Shown here: positions 22,603 through 30,414 of the stretch, in pieces
How the letters are laid out: the number at the start of each line of letters is the position of its first letter
How positions within the stretch are numbered: the first letter of the stretch is position 1
NCBI GenBank assembly: GCA_019752045.1
Contig: JAIEMP010000013.1
Coordinates: 1-64,000, forward strand
Direction: 5' to 3'
DNA: 64,000 nucleotides
Origin: Chitinophagaceae bacterium
GTDB lineage: Bacteria > Bacteroidota > Bacteroidia > Chitinophagales > Chitinophagaceae
Notes under the pieces: model-generated
The model's database searches: none
The model's input: the letters and a program-made list of their open reading frames with translations, nothing else
What the model was told of the DNA's origin: nothing
Translations under genes and position numbers: made by a program

Positions 22603-23063
22603 GTACTGAAAAAAAAGTAGACCCCGAAAAAATACAGATCGTTAATATCAGAACAATCAAGGGGAATATTAATGGTACGTCAGACATCGATGAAACCCTT
22701 ATAGGAGGTCACCAGTTTAATTTTGAATTAGGTACAGGATTAAATCCTGAAGAGAATATTGTTGGCCTGCAACTCATGGTCAGCATTACAGCAAAGGATA
22801 AAAATGAAGTTCCACTCGATATCCGTGGATCCTATACGCATGAAATTATTTTTATAGTAGAAAACCTGAATGAGTTTCTAACAGAAACAGGTACCTCCGA
22901 AAAGAAAAAGTTTATTGTTGATGGCACACTTGGAAGTATTTTAGTAAGTATTGCCTATTCAACAGTTCGGGGTATTATTTTTACCAGAACACAAGGCACT
23001 TCTCTAGGTACTGTTATTCTACCGGTAATTGATCCAAAACAACTAATGAAACTTCATCAATAA
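22599..23063 (+). CDS. SecB-like chaperone of the toxin-antitoxin-chaperone module
   Basis: A 154-residue protein that reads as a SecB fold. It has several beta-strands with 'FNFELGTGLNPEENIVGLQL' and 'GSYTHEIIFIVENLNEFL', followed by the long helix 'GSILVSIAYSTVRGIIFTRT' and the C-terminal 'TVILPVIDPKQLM' that parallels the SecB ending '..LPPINFxxL'. Export SecB is found mainly in Proteobacteria. Outside that group, SecB-like proteins are often solitary chaperones that control toxin-antitoxin pairs, as Rv1957 does in Mycobacterium tuberculosis. The start overlaps the antitoxin stop (ATGA), which fixes a coupled, dependent translation. The fold call is by eye and should be tested by profile or structure search. 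Confidence 0.72.
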   Translation: MSTEKKVDPEKIQIVNIRTIKGNINGTSDIDETLIGGHQFNFELGTGLNPEENIVGLQLMVSITAKDKNEVPLDIRGSYTHEIIFIVENLNEFLTETGTSEKKKFIVDGTLGSILVSIAYSTVRGIIFTRTQGTSLGTVILPVIDPKQLMKLHQ

Positions 23064-23199
23064 CCTTGGTTTTATTTCAATGGATTCATTTTTATAAATC
23101 TCTACCTAACCTAGTGACTACTTTCAGAAGCTTATGCCAAACTAAGAAACACTGAGTGCGAGATTGATAAAAAGGAAAATAAAATTGATCCATTCCCCA

Positions 23200-23739
23200 A
23201 TGCCCACCACCCTCCACTGCACCCAACTCAAACCAACCGATACAGATGCATTGGTATCATACCTTTTGCTGCTGAGTGATGTAACAAAAAAACGGTTTGC
23301 TCCTCATTTGTTTACAGCAAAGGCAGTAGAGGAAATTCTCAGCAGCCATCAATATGCAGCATTTGCTGTAAAAGATGAAACAGCAAAACGCATCCTTGCT
23401 TATGCAGTTGTACATTTTGGTGTAGCGCAGGATGAAGTGCCACGCTTTGCAGGTTATGGTTTAGAAATCCATCAGCAAACCGATTGCATGTATGCGCCAT
23501 CGGTAGCAGATGAATGGCAGGGCAAAGGAATGGGCAGTCTGTTGTTACAGTTTATCTGTGATGCATTAATTGAAGAAGGTAAAAAACGAATCTTCTTATG
23601 GGGTGGTGTACAAACCGGTAATACAAAGGCTTTGCATTTTTACAGCAACAGAGGATTTCAGGTGCTGGGTACATTTGAATACAAGGGCAGCAATACAGAT
23701 ATGCTGCTGGAACTCACAATCGGGCAGCGCACTTTATAA
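23200..23739 (+). CDS. GNAT-family N-acetyltransferase
   Basis: A protein of about 179 residues with the GCN5-related fold. The acetyl-CoA pyrophosphate loop reads '[22 protein letters not shown]' (Q/R-x-x-G-x-G/A), followed by '[32 protein letters not shown]', the usual end of the domain. The substrate is unknown. The ATG at 23200 fits better than the upstream TTG at 23164, which adds residues with no family match. The gene overlaps the convergent VF530 gene by six bases. Confidence 0.9.
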   Translation: MPTTLHCTQLKPTDTDALVSYLLLLSDVTKKRFAPHLFTAKAVEEILSSHQYAAFAVKDETAKRILAYAVVHFGVAQDEVPRFAGYGLEIHQQTDCMYAPSVADEWQGKGMGSLLLQFICDALIEEGKKRIFLWGGVQTGNTKALHFYSNRGFQVLGTFEYKGSNTDMLLELTIGQRTL

Positions 23740-23943
23740 AATAGAAAGATACAGCTCTTCTACTTTTTTTCTGGCCCATGGTGTTTTACGTAAAAACGTT
23801 AAACTCGATTTGATGCTGGGGTTGCTGTTGAAACAATTGATGCGGATGATCTGCCCCAGCTCTTCCCATCCAAAATGGTCTACAAGTGCGGTAACAATCA
23901 TCTCTAATGTTTTTCCGTGCAGGGGATCGTTCGACTGATGCAT
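23734..23943 (-). CDS. VF530-family (DUF2132) small DNA-binding-like protein
   Basis: A 69-residue protein with the VF530/DUF2132 signature '[34 protein letters not shown]', '(D/N)[21 protein letters not shown]' and 'LYL'. The family is small and helical, widespread in Proteobacteria and Bacteroidota, and of unproven function; a nucleic-acid-binding role was proposed from the structure. The ATG at 23943 was preferred over the TTG at 23949. It overlaps the convergent acetyltransferase gene at the 3' end. Confidence 0.92.
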   Translation of the reverse strand: MHQSNDPLHGKTLEMIVTALVDHFGWEELGQIIRINCFNSNPSIKSSLTFLRKTPWARKKVEELYLSIL

Positions 23944-24061
23944 GTACAAAATTTATTCTGCTGCAAAGAACATGATTTTTTGCGAAGGTATAAAACGGTG
24001 TTTGCACGGTTGCTTTTGGCTGAGATAGATGCTATATTTAAACAACTAAAACCTGCTCATC

Positions 24062-24751
24062 ATGTCAACAACAACTCCCGAACGTAAAGGACAATATCAA
24101 CTCATCCCCTTCTTATGGTTACGCAGAGGAATTGGCTTTTTAGGTTTTGTATTTCCGGTGGTACTGGTGCTGGGTGCATGGTGGTTAGGAGGATGCAACG
24201 TTATACTTGGCTCAATCAGCGATTATTACCATACCCGTATGGGCGATGTATTTGTGGGAGTAATCTGTGTTATTGGTCTGTTTCTGTTTACTTACCGTGG
24301 CCCTGATAAAGCAGACAGTATTGCATCAAACCTTGCCTGCATCTTTGCTATGGGGATAGCTTTTTTTCCTACAGACATTAAAGAGCTGCATGAAACAACC
24401 TCCTGTCTTATTTGTAAAGTAGATACATTCAAATTTGTGCACAATATTTTTGCTGCAGCTTTTTTTCTGGTGCTCACTTATTTTTCATTGTGCCTGTTTA
24501 CAAAAACAGCAAAAGACGACCCCCCGACAGCACAAAAACTGAAACGAAATTTTGTTTACAAAGTTTGTGGCTATGTAATGCTGAGTTGCATCATTCTTAT
24601 TTTCGTGTACTGGCTTTTCTTGAAAGATTTATCCATTTTAAACAACATACCCGTCATCTTTATTTTTGAATGGATTGCTTTATGGGCATTTGGCATTTCA
24701 TGGATTGTAAAAGGAGGCTGGTTTCTGGAAGATAAATTTAAAAAAAACTGA
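24062..24751 (+). CDS. Polytopic membrane protein of unknown function
   Basis: A 229-residue integral membrane protein with about six transmembrane helices (near residues 21-44, 58-77, 87-101, 122-141, 163-184 and 192-212). The loop 'LGSISDYYHTRMGDVFVGV' after helix 1 and 'FPTDIKELHETTSCLICKV' between helices 3 and 4 carry charged and Cys residues. It resembles DUF998-like small membrane proteins in layout, and I cannot assign a function. It stands alone, with about 100 bp upstream of non-coding sequence and a 290-bp downstream gap with no visible gene. Confidence 0.7.
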   Translation: MSTTTPERKGQYQLIPFLWLRRGIGFLGFVFPVVLVLGAWWLGGCNVILGSISDYYHTRMGDVFVGVICVIGLFLFTYRGPDKADSIASNLACIFAMGIAFFPTDIKELHETTSCLICKVDTFKFVHNIFAAAFFLVLTYFSLCLFTKTAKDDPPTAQKLKRNFVYKVCGYVMLSCIILIFVYWLFLKDLSILNNIPVIFIFEWIALWAFGISWIVKGGWFLEDKFKKN

Positions 24752-25038
24752 TCCATCCTGTTGCAAGAGATTACTTACTGCCTGTAAAAGCTAAAATACG
24801 GCTGACTTATTTTTATTCTATCTAAGGTGCAATAAAATACAGGAGGAAAAAAGCAGGTTATACTACATCCTGTTTCCTGAAAATCACTTTATTTTGACAC
24901 CGTAAACAAAAAGCAACCTGCTTTTATCCAATAACTAAAACCTTTTTTCAAAGTTGTTCTAAATACAGAACCGCTTTATTAAAACGATTGAGTTTTCCAT
25001 TTTCCAATTATCCTTTATTAAAAAACAATCCTTCCATT

Positions 25039-26208
25039 ATGAAAAATCTGGTAATCTTCGGATGCCTCCTTTTGGCATCCTGCACCAAAACAGCCATTGA
25101 CCAACAGGTACCCGCAGCAAAAATGAATGAGCAGCAACGCTGCGATTTTGGGATGACTTCTTTTAATCTTACAAAACGTCCTGCTGTAGAACAGTTCTCA
25201 CATGAAGCTTTACGCAGAAGACCAGGCGGTAATGGTGGAACAACAACAACTCCTCCACCCCCCGGTGTTCCTGTACTTTACCTCGACTTTGACGGTGAAG
25301 TGGTTTCAGGAACAGCATGGAACAGTTCAGGCGACATCAATTGTGCTCCGGCCAATTTAACTGCTGATGCCATTCAACAAATTATACAACGTGTAAGCAA
25401 TGACTTCAGTCCGTTTAATGTTTTAATTACAACTGATGCTGCTGTTTACAATTCATCAACAGCAAAAAGAACAAAGGTGATCATTACTGAATCATGGGAA
25501 TGGTATGGTCAGGCAGGTGGTGTAGCTTATCAGGGTACATTTGCTCCGGGTTCTACTACACCTTGTTTTGTTTTTTCATCATTACTTAATTACAGTACCA
25601 AAGCAGTGGCTGAGGCTATTTCACACGAATCAGGTCATACAATTGGTTTGTACCACCAGTCGTCTTATGATGCAAATGGTGTAAAAACGGCAGAATACAA
25701 CAGTGGCGTGGGTACAGGAGAAATCGCATGGGCTCCGATTATGGGAAACTCATATGGCAGAAATTTATCGCTCTGGCATAAGGGTTCATCAAATGTAAGT
25801 GCTACTTATATTCAGGATGATGTGGCAATTATTCAATCGGCTGTAGGAAGCAAGACAGATGATTTTTCAAACGGCATTACAGGTGCAGCGGTTTTAACTG
25901 CTACTGCAGATGCGGTGATCAACAACGCAACTGATGTTGATTATTTTTCTGTAACTGCTGCCGCAAATCAAACCATATCAGTTACTCCTTTTAATACAGG
26001 CATCAGCCATGCAGGTTCAAATGTTGATCTGGTATTAAAAGTGTATAATGCACAGGGCGTGTTGCTGAGCAGCATCAACGATGGCCCGGTATTAAATGCT
26101 TCTGTTGCTCTCAGTGCAGGATCTTACTACATTTCAGTATCTGCAGGTTCAAACGCCAATACAACTACCCATGGTATGTTGGGTAAATACAAAATCAGTC
26201 TTCAATAA
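25039..26208 (+). CDS. Secreted zinc metalloprotease, lipoprotein
   Basis: A protein of about 389 residues with a lipoprotein signal (lipobox LLASC near residue 14). The catalytic domain contains 'VLYLDFDGEVVSGTAWN', 'QRVSNDFSPFNVLITTD' and the zinc motif 'EAISHESGHTIGLYHQS' (HExxHTxGLxH, metzincin-like), with a downstream 'WAPIMGNSYGRNLSLWHKG' segment whose Met may be the Met-turn. A C-terminal pre-peptidase-like domain (about 280-385, 'DADVINNATDVDYFSVTAAANQT') is typical of exported proteases. The start at 25039 places the lipobox normally; the longer TTG frame from 24988 does not. The substrate is unknown. Confidence 0.88.
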   Translation: MKNLVIFGCLLLASCTKTAIDQQVPAAKMNEQQRCDFGMTSFNLTKRPAVEQFSHEALRRRPGGNGGTTTTPPPPGVPVLYLDFDGEVVSGTAWNSSGDINCAPANLTADAIQQIIQRVSNDFSPFNVLITTDAAVYNSSTAKRTKVIITESWEWYGQAGGVAYQGTFAPGSTTPCFVFSSLLNYSTKAVAEAISHESGHTIGLYHQSSYDANGVKTAEYNSGVGTGEIAWAPIMGNSYGRNLSLWHKGSSNVSATYIQDDVAIIQSAVGSKTDDFSNGITGAAVLTATADAVINNATDVDYFSVTAAANQTISVTPFNTGISHAGSNVDLVLKVYNAQGVLLSSINDGPVLNASVALSAGSYYISVSAGSNANTTTHGMLGKYKISLQ

Positions 26209-26224
26209 TTAATGCATAAAGCAG

Positions 26225-26269
26225 AAAGTCCCTTTTGAACGTTTTGTTCAACAGGGACTTTTCTTTTTT
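26225..26269 (+). terminator. Rho-independent terminator of the metalloprotease gene
   Basis: AAAGTCCC...GGGACTT with an inner TTGAAC/GTTCAA stem is followed by TTCTTTTTT, 16 bp after the stop codon. Confidence 0.9.
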
Positions 26270-26309
26270 ACTGAATTTATATACGCAAGTCAACAGTAAA
26301 TCATTCAAC

Positions 26310-26480
26310 TTACTTCATAGCTTCCTCCGGCTCTGCATCAGCTTTATCATGAGGAGGTTTATGATAATCGTTTTTTAATTGATCTTCCAGATCTTTTTCA
26401 TCTTTTACATTTCTCCAGATTAAAAAACTTATGAGGGCAATGATGCCGATACCAACGGGTACCAATATATACCAGTTCAT
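26310..26480 (-). CDS. Small single-helix membrane protein
   Basis: A 56-residue product read by translating the minus strand from the ATG at 26480. It has one transmembrane helix at the N-terminus ('WYILVPVGIGIIALISFLIW', residues 3-22), then a charged cytoplasmic tail 'RNVKDEKDLEDQLKNDYHK' and an acidic end. Similar short proteins with 'KDEKD.E.QL.NDY' tails occur in Bacteroidota, and their function is unknown. It is convergent with the metalloprotease gene. Confidence 0.75.
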   Translation of the reverse strand: MNWYILVPVGIGIIALISFLIWRNVKDEKDLEDQLKNDYHKPPHDKADAEPEEAMK

Positions 26481-26786
26481 ACTGCTTTATTTTTAATGAA
26501 AGTTAATCTGTTTTTTACGGAATGCACATTAAGTTTTTGTTCAAGTTTAAATGGCTGCACATTCCGTTAAAACACCCTTTTGCAGTAACTCAGGGGTTGG
26601 TAGATTTATTTAATTCCTGAAAGCCGTTGTTGATTCCACCTATCTTTTTTCTCATGATCATTAGTTGGTTGTACGGACAGGGTTATCTGTTCGCAAAGCC
26701 CCCGAATCATCGGGGGTTTTATTCTTTCAACAGCAATCTTTTGTTTTCATCTTTAACTTTATTGACACACAAATAATTTGCTGAAA
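26481..26786. other. Gene-free stretch with an orphan terminator
   Basis: This 306-bp gap has no convincing open reading frame. It contains a GGACAG/CTGTTC hairpin and a strong plus-strand terminator at 26699-26723, although no plus-strand gene lies upstream. A small RNA on the plus strand is therefore possible. Confidence 0.45.
26699..26723 (+). terminator. Orphan Rho-independent terminator
   Basis: CCCCCGA-atca-TCGGGGG followed by TTTTATT on the plus strand. The minus strand lacks a T run. The nearest upstream plus-strand gene already has its own terminator at 26225-26269. Confidence 0.75.
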
Positions 26787-27227
26787 TCACTGTTCAAAGG
26801 CCGGTAATTCTGCTAAACTGATGAGCTTACTTTCTTTTTTAATCCATGCATAAGTATAAACTCCGTTGCTGATGACGAGATGGGGAACCGGAATTGTGAG
26901 ATGATAACGTATGAGTTGCTCCAGCACTTTTTCAGTTAATTCAACATCCATGGCTTTGCATTCAATGAGCATCCAGGGTTCGTGCTCTTTGTTATAAACC
27001 AGCAGATCAAAACGCTTTTTTAATTCGCCCAGCTTCATTTCTTTTTCAACTCCTATATATGCAGCAGGGTATTTTTTTGTTTGAATAAAGTATTGCAACA
27101 GGTTTTGCCGCACCCATTCTTCTGGCGTGAGCCTCACCCATTGTTTTCGTATAACATCAAAAATAAATTCCTTTCCATCTTCCTTTTTTATTTGAAAAGC
27201 GGGTGGAGGAAAAACTACTTTTATCAT
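26787..27227 (-). CDS. Stand-alone HsdR N-terminal-like nuclease domain protein
   Basis: A 146-residue protein matching the 'type I restriction enzyme R protein N-terminal' (HSDR_N_2) family of PD-(D/E)xK nuclease-like folds. It contains 'IRKQWVRLTPEEWVRQNLLQYFIQTKKYP', 'KRFDLLVYNKEHEPWMLIECKA' (D and E.K of the nuclease core) and 'QLIRYHLTIPVPHLVISNGVYTYAW'. It is common in Bacteroidota as a lone gene outside restriction loci and its role is unknown, so it is not counted as part of the 14-21 kb system. The start at 27227 (ATG) fits the family; upstream in-frame residues do not. Confidence 0.88.
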   Translation of the reverse strand: MIKVVFPPPAFQIKKEDGKEFIFDVIRKQWVRLTPEEWVRQNLLQYFIQTKKYPAAYIGVEKEMKLGELKKRFDLLVYNKEHEPWMLIECKAMDVELTEKVLEQLIRYHLTIPVPHLVISNGVYTYAWIKKESKLISLAELPAFEQ

Positions 27228-27324
27228 ACTCCAAAGTAAAGGAAAAAGACGATAGACAGCAGATGACAGACAATTACATCTTGTTGTTGCACGAACGTTT
27301 TTAAAATTGTATTTTGAAAATAAA

Positions 27325-27681
27325 ATGGCATTTAAATTTGAACAGCTCAAAGTATGGCAACTGGCCATGGATTTAGGTGAAGAAATGGATTCACTTGCCG
27401 AACAATTTCATAAAAAGGGAGAGTTTAATTTAAAGCAGCAGATCAGAAGAGCAGCAGACAGCGTTGCTTTAAATATTTCTGAAGGCTCTACAGGCCTCTC
27501 AAATGCAGAACAGAAAAGATTCCTTAGAATTGCAAATCGGTCAGCATTGGAAGTTGTAACTTGCCTGCACAAGGCAAGGAGAAGAAACTATATTGATGAA
27601 AAAACTTTTCTTAAACAGTATAACAATTGTGAAATACTTGTAAAGATGCTTCAATCTTTCATCTTAAAAATCAGTGATTAA
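27325..27681 (+). CDS. Four-helix bundle protein (23S rRNA-intervening-sequence type)
   Basis: A 118-residue protein of the four-helix bundle / S23 family, with 'FEQLKVWQLAMDLGEEMDSLAEQF', 'LKQQIRRAADSVALNISEGSTG', 'RFLRIANRSALEVVTCLHKARR' and a last helix. The family is named after proteins encoded in 23S rRNA intervening sequences, but in Bacteroidota it occurs as scattered single genes of unknown function. The ATG at 27325 was chosen over the TTG at 27307. A second member lies at 47171-47485. Confidence 0.92.
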   Translation: MAFKFEQLKVWQLAMDLGEEMDSLAEQFHKKGEFNLKQQIRRAADSVALNISEGSTGLSNAEQKRFLRIANRSALEVVTCLHKARRRNYIDEKTFLKQYNNCEILVKMLQSFILKISD

Positions 27682-27735
27682 CAAACAAGGCAGACTGTTA
27701 ACATCGTCAATTGTCTGCCGTCAATCGTCAAATAA

Positions 27736-28512
27736 ATGAAAACAAAAGAGGATATCGTAAAAAACTGGCTGCCCCGTTACACAGGAAAACAATTAGAAGA
27801 ATTCGGCGAGTATATTCTGCTCACCAACTTCAGCAATTATGTAAACATGTTTGCAGAGTGGAACAATGTAGAAGTAGTTGGCAGAGATAAACCGATGCAA
27901 TGTGCTACAGCAGAAGGCATCACCATCATCAACTTTGGAATGGGCAGCGCCACCGCAGCAACGGTGATGGATCTGTTATCGGCTATCAATCCAAAAGCTG
28001 TTTTGTTCTTAGGAAAGTGCGGCGGATTAAAATCAAAAAATAAAATCGGCGATCTCATACTGCCCATTGCAGCAATACGTGGAGATGGTACAAGCAATGA
28101 TTATTTTCCACCGGAAGTTCCTGCACTGCCTTCGTTTGCTTTGCAAAAAGCAGTGTCTACCACCATCCGTGATTATGACAGTGATTACTGGACGGGAACC
28201 GTGTACACCACTAACCGCAGGGTTTGGGAACACGATGTGGAATTTAAAATTTATCTGGAAAAAATCCGTGCAATGGCCATTGATATGGAAACGGCCACCA
28301 TTTTTACTGTTGGTTTTTACAATCATATTCCAACCGGTGCATTGTTACTGGTGAGCGACAGCCCCATGACACCCGAAGGTGTAAAAACGGAAGAGAGCGA
28401 TAAAAAAGTGACTTCGCATTTTGTAGAGAACCACATTAAAATTGGCATTGATTCGTTGAAACAATTAATCAATAACGGCAATACAGTAAAACATCTGAGG
28501 TTTCAGGAGTAA
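27736..28512 (+). CDS. amn: AMP nucleosidase (short Bacteroidota type)
   Basis: A 258-residue cytoplasmic nucleosidase that would split AMP into adenine and ribose 5-phosphate. It belongs to the nucleoside phosphorylase (PNP/UDP) fold: 'INFGMGSATAATVMDLLSAI', 'AVLFLGKCGGLKSKNKIGDLILP', 'AIRGDGTSNDYFPPEVPA', and 'AIDMETATIFTVGFY' with the base/ribose-contacting MET segment, then 'LLVSDSPMTPEGVKTEESD'. It lacks the extra N-terminal domain of the E. coli enzyme, as is usual in Bacteroidota. Its stop codon overlaps the ABC gene start (TAATG), so the two are coupled. Confidence 0.92.
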   Translation: MKTKEDIVKNWLPRYTGKQLEEFGEYILLTNFSNYVNMFAEWNNVEVVGRDKPMQCATAEGITIINFGMGSATAATVMDLLSAINPKAVLFLGKCGGLKSKNKIGDLILPIAAIRGDGTSNDYFPPEVPALPSFALQKAVSTTIRDYDSDYWTGTVYTTNRRVWEHDVEFKIYLEKIRAMAIDMETATIFTVGFYNHIPTGALLLVSDSPMTPEGVKTEESDKKVTSHFVENHIKIGIDSLKQLINNGNTVKHLRFQE

Positions 28513-30251
28513 TGTCGGCTTTACTTCATATCAATAATCTGGAGGTTGACTTTAAAACAGAAGCAGGATGGATAAAAGCCATTCATGGCATTTCGTTTTC
28601 TGTAAACAAAGGCGAAACGGTTGCTGTTGTGGGCGAATCCGGTTCGGGTAAATCTGTTACTGCACTTTCTGCATTACAGTTAATATCACAACCTCCGGCT
28701 CATTATCCAACAGGTGAAATCCTTTTCACTAAAAAAAACGGTGAGGAGATTAATTTATTAAAAGCAACTGCTGCACAACTGCAAACCATCCGTGGTAATG
28801 AAATTGCGATGATCTTTCAGGAACCGATGTCATCGTTAAACCCTGTGTTTAACTGCGGTTCACAGGTAATGGAAGCCATTCAACTCCATCAAAAAGTAAA
28901 AAAGGAAGAAGCAAGAAAACGCACACTTCAGTTGTTTGAAAAAGTAAAGTTGCCCAACCCGGAAGCTATGCTTCATCGTTATCCGCATCAACTCAGCGGC
29001 GGACAAAAACAACGGGTGATGATTGCAATGGCCATGAGTTGTAATCCATCATTGTTAATTGCTGATGAACCTACCACAGCATTAGATGTAACTGTACAGC
29101 AAACCATTTTGCAACTGATAAAAGAATTGCAGCAGGAAACAGGTATGGGGGTTTTGTTTATAACACATGATCTGGGTATAGTGCATGATATTGCTGATAA
29201 AATTGTAGTGATGTATCAGGGACAAATTGTGGAACAGGGAACAGCGCAACAAATTCTACAACAACCAACACATCCTTATACAAAAGCATTGTTGGCATGC
29301 CGCCCTGCATTGCATGCAAAAGGAAAACGATTACCGGTGGTGAGTGATTTCCTGGAAATGGAAAATGAAAAGTCGAAAGTGGAAAATGAAAATCCAAATA
29401 CCAAATTACAAAATCCAATTTCCAAATTGCAAATTCCAAATACCCAATTCCAAACTCCCCTTCTTCAAATTCAAAATCTCAACGTTTGGTTTCCTGAGCA
29501 GAAAAAACTGTTTGGTAAAACTTCTTACATAAAAGCAGTGAATGATGTAAGCTTTGATGTATATGCCGGTGAAACATTAGGACTGGTTGGTGAAAGCGGA
29601 TGTGGAAAAACCACACTGGGCAGGGCTTTGTTGCGTTTGGTTGATGCAACATCGGGCAGCATTCTGCTCAATGGAGAAAATATACTCAGCAAATCAACTG
29701 AAGCATTCAAACAACAACGCAAATATCTGCAGATCGTTTTTCAGGATCCCTACTCTTCTTTAAATCCACGTATCAGTATTGGCGATGCTATTGCTGAACC
29801 GATGCTGGTGCATCAGTTACAACCTAATCAAAAAAAAGCAAAAGAAAAAACAGTTGAGTTGCTGGAGAAAGTAAATCTTACTGCAGATCAGTTCAATCGC
29901 TATCCGCATGAGTTTAGTGGCGGACAAAGGCAACGCATTGTAATTGCAAGGGCTTTGGCATTACATCCATCTTTTATTGTGTGGGATGAATCGGTTTCTG
30001 CTCTTGATGTAAGTGTGCAGGCACAAGTACTAAATTTACTCAACGATTTAAAAAAGGAATTCAACTTTACATCCATTTTTATTTCGCATGATCTGTCGGT
30101 GGTGCGTTATATCTGCGACCGGATTATTGTTATGAACAAAGGTTGTATAGAAGAAACAGGTGCTGCCGATGATATTTACAACCATCCTCAAACAGATTAT
30201 ACCAAACAATTACTCGCTGCCATTCCCGGAAATGCAACAATGGTGAGTTAA
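28512..30251 (+). CDS. Peptide/nickel-type ABC transporter ATPase, two ATPase domains fused (DppD-DppF type)
   Basis: A 579-residue protein with two complete ABC ATPase domains. Domain 1 (about 1-270) has the Walker A GESGSGKS (41-48), the signature LSGGQKQR and 'LLIADEPTTALD'. Domain 2 (about 318-575) has GESGCGKTT, FSGGQRQR and 'IVWDESVSALD'. Both carry the oligopeptide/dipeptide C-terminal extension ('HPYTKALLA', 'TDYTKQLLA'). It would energise import of peptides, but no permease or binding-protein gene lies next to it. The linker (about residues 282-315) is encoded by a low-complexity repeat and reads as Asn/Lys/Pro-rich filler. In the second domain Asp of DEPT is replaced within DESV, as often seen in DppF types. 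Confidence 0.93.
   Translation: MSALLHINNLEVDFKTEAGWIKAIHGISFSVNKGETVAVVGESGSGKSVTALSALQLISQPPAHYPTGEILFTKKNGEEINLLKATAAQLQTIRGNEIAMIFQEPMSSLNPVFNCGSQVMEAIQLHQKVKKEEARKRTLQLFEKVKLPNPEAMLHRYPHQLSGGQKQRVMIAMAMSCNPSLLIADEPTTALDVTVQQTILQLIKELQQETGMGVLFITHDLGIVHDIADKIVVMYQGQIVEQGTAQQILQQPTHPYTKALLACRPALHAKGKRLPVVSDFLEMENEKSKVENENPNTKLQNPISKLQIPNTQFQTPLLQIQNLNVWFPEQKKLFGKTSYIKAVNDVSFDVYAGETLGLVGESGCGKTTLGRALLRLVDATSGSILLNGENILSKSTEAFKQQRKYLQIVFQDPYSSLNPRISIGDAIAEPMLVHQLQPNQKKAKEKTVELLEKVNLTADQFNRYPHEFSGGQRQRIVIARALALHPSFIVWDESVSALDVSVQAQVLNLLNDLKKEFNFTSIFISHDLSVVRYICDRIIVMNKGCIEETGAADDIYNHPQTDYTKQLLAAIPGNATMVS
29356..29456 (+). repeat. Low-complexity repeat inside the ABC ATPase linker
   Basis: Two repeat families sit in frame here: GGAAAATGAAAAG/TCGAAAGTGGAAAATG and then TCCAAATACC/AATTCCAAA-type words. 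The first recurs upstream of the 3-hydroxybutyryl-CoA dehydrogenase gene (47584-47615, minus) and inside prmC (about 62090-62135). The second resembles the intergenic repeats at 11.94 and 58.92 kb. Confidence 0.8.
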
Positions 30252-30288
30252 GAGTGGATAAGTTTCACCAAAATCCCGCTATTTTCCT

Positions 30289-30400
30289 TACCTTCGCCCG
30301 CATTAAAAAGTAACAGATTCAAACCCGGTGCTGTAAGACGGGGTTTGGAAGGGCTCTCTTGAATTTTACCCATCGCTGCGTTTGTATCTGTTACATAAAT
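30289..30400 (+). promoter_or_regulatory. Candidate structured RNA leader upstream of queA
   Basis: After a TACCTTCG box (one mismatch to TAnnTTTG, 30289-30296) the leader has a perfect 9-bp closing stem, GTAACAGAT (30310-30318) with ATCTGTTAC (30386-30394). Inside, CAAAC/GTTTG can extend that stem, or AAACCC (30321-30326) can pair with GGGTTT (30341-30346), so two folds exclude each other. TAAATTTTTT follows the closing stem, 10 bp before the ATG. It does not match the preQ1-I core that might be expected near queA, nor any SAM class I can recall. Confidence 0.45.
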
Positions 30401-30414
30401 TTTTTACAAGCAGC

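Noticed and set aside
22599-23063. Export SecB acting in protein secretion
   Set aside because: It is coupled to an antitoxin gene and differs from export SecB, so a dedicated chaperone is more likely.
26655-26780. Short open frame of 40 codons through the orphan terminator
   Set aside because: It would translate the terminator hairpin and has no ribosome-binding site or recognisable product.
26787-27227. Second type I restriction system
   Set aside because: Only a stand-alone HsdR-N-like domain is present, with no helicase, hsdM or hsdS nearby.
27307-27681. 23S rRNA intervening sequence
   Set aside because: The protein family has that name, but no rRNA sequence surrounds the gene.
30303-30400. 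Signal recognition particle RNA or 6S RNA in the queA leader
   Set aside because: The conserved GGAAG/AGCAG core of SRP RNA is not present, and the length and single closing stem do not fit 6S RNA.
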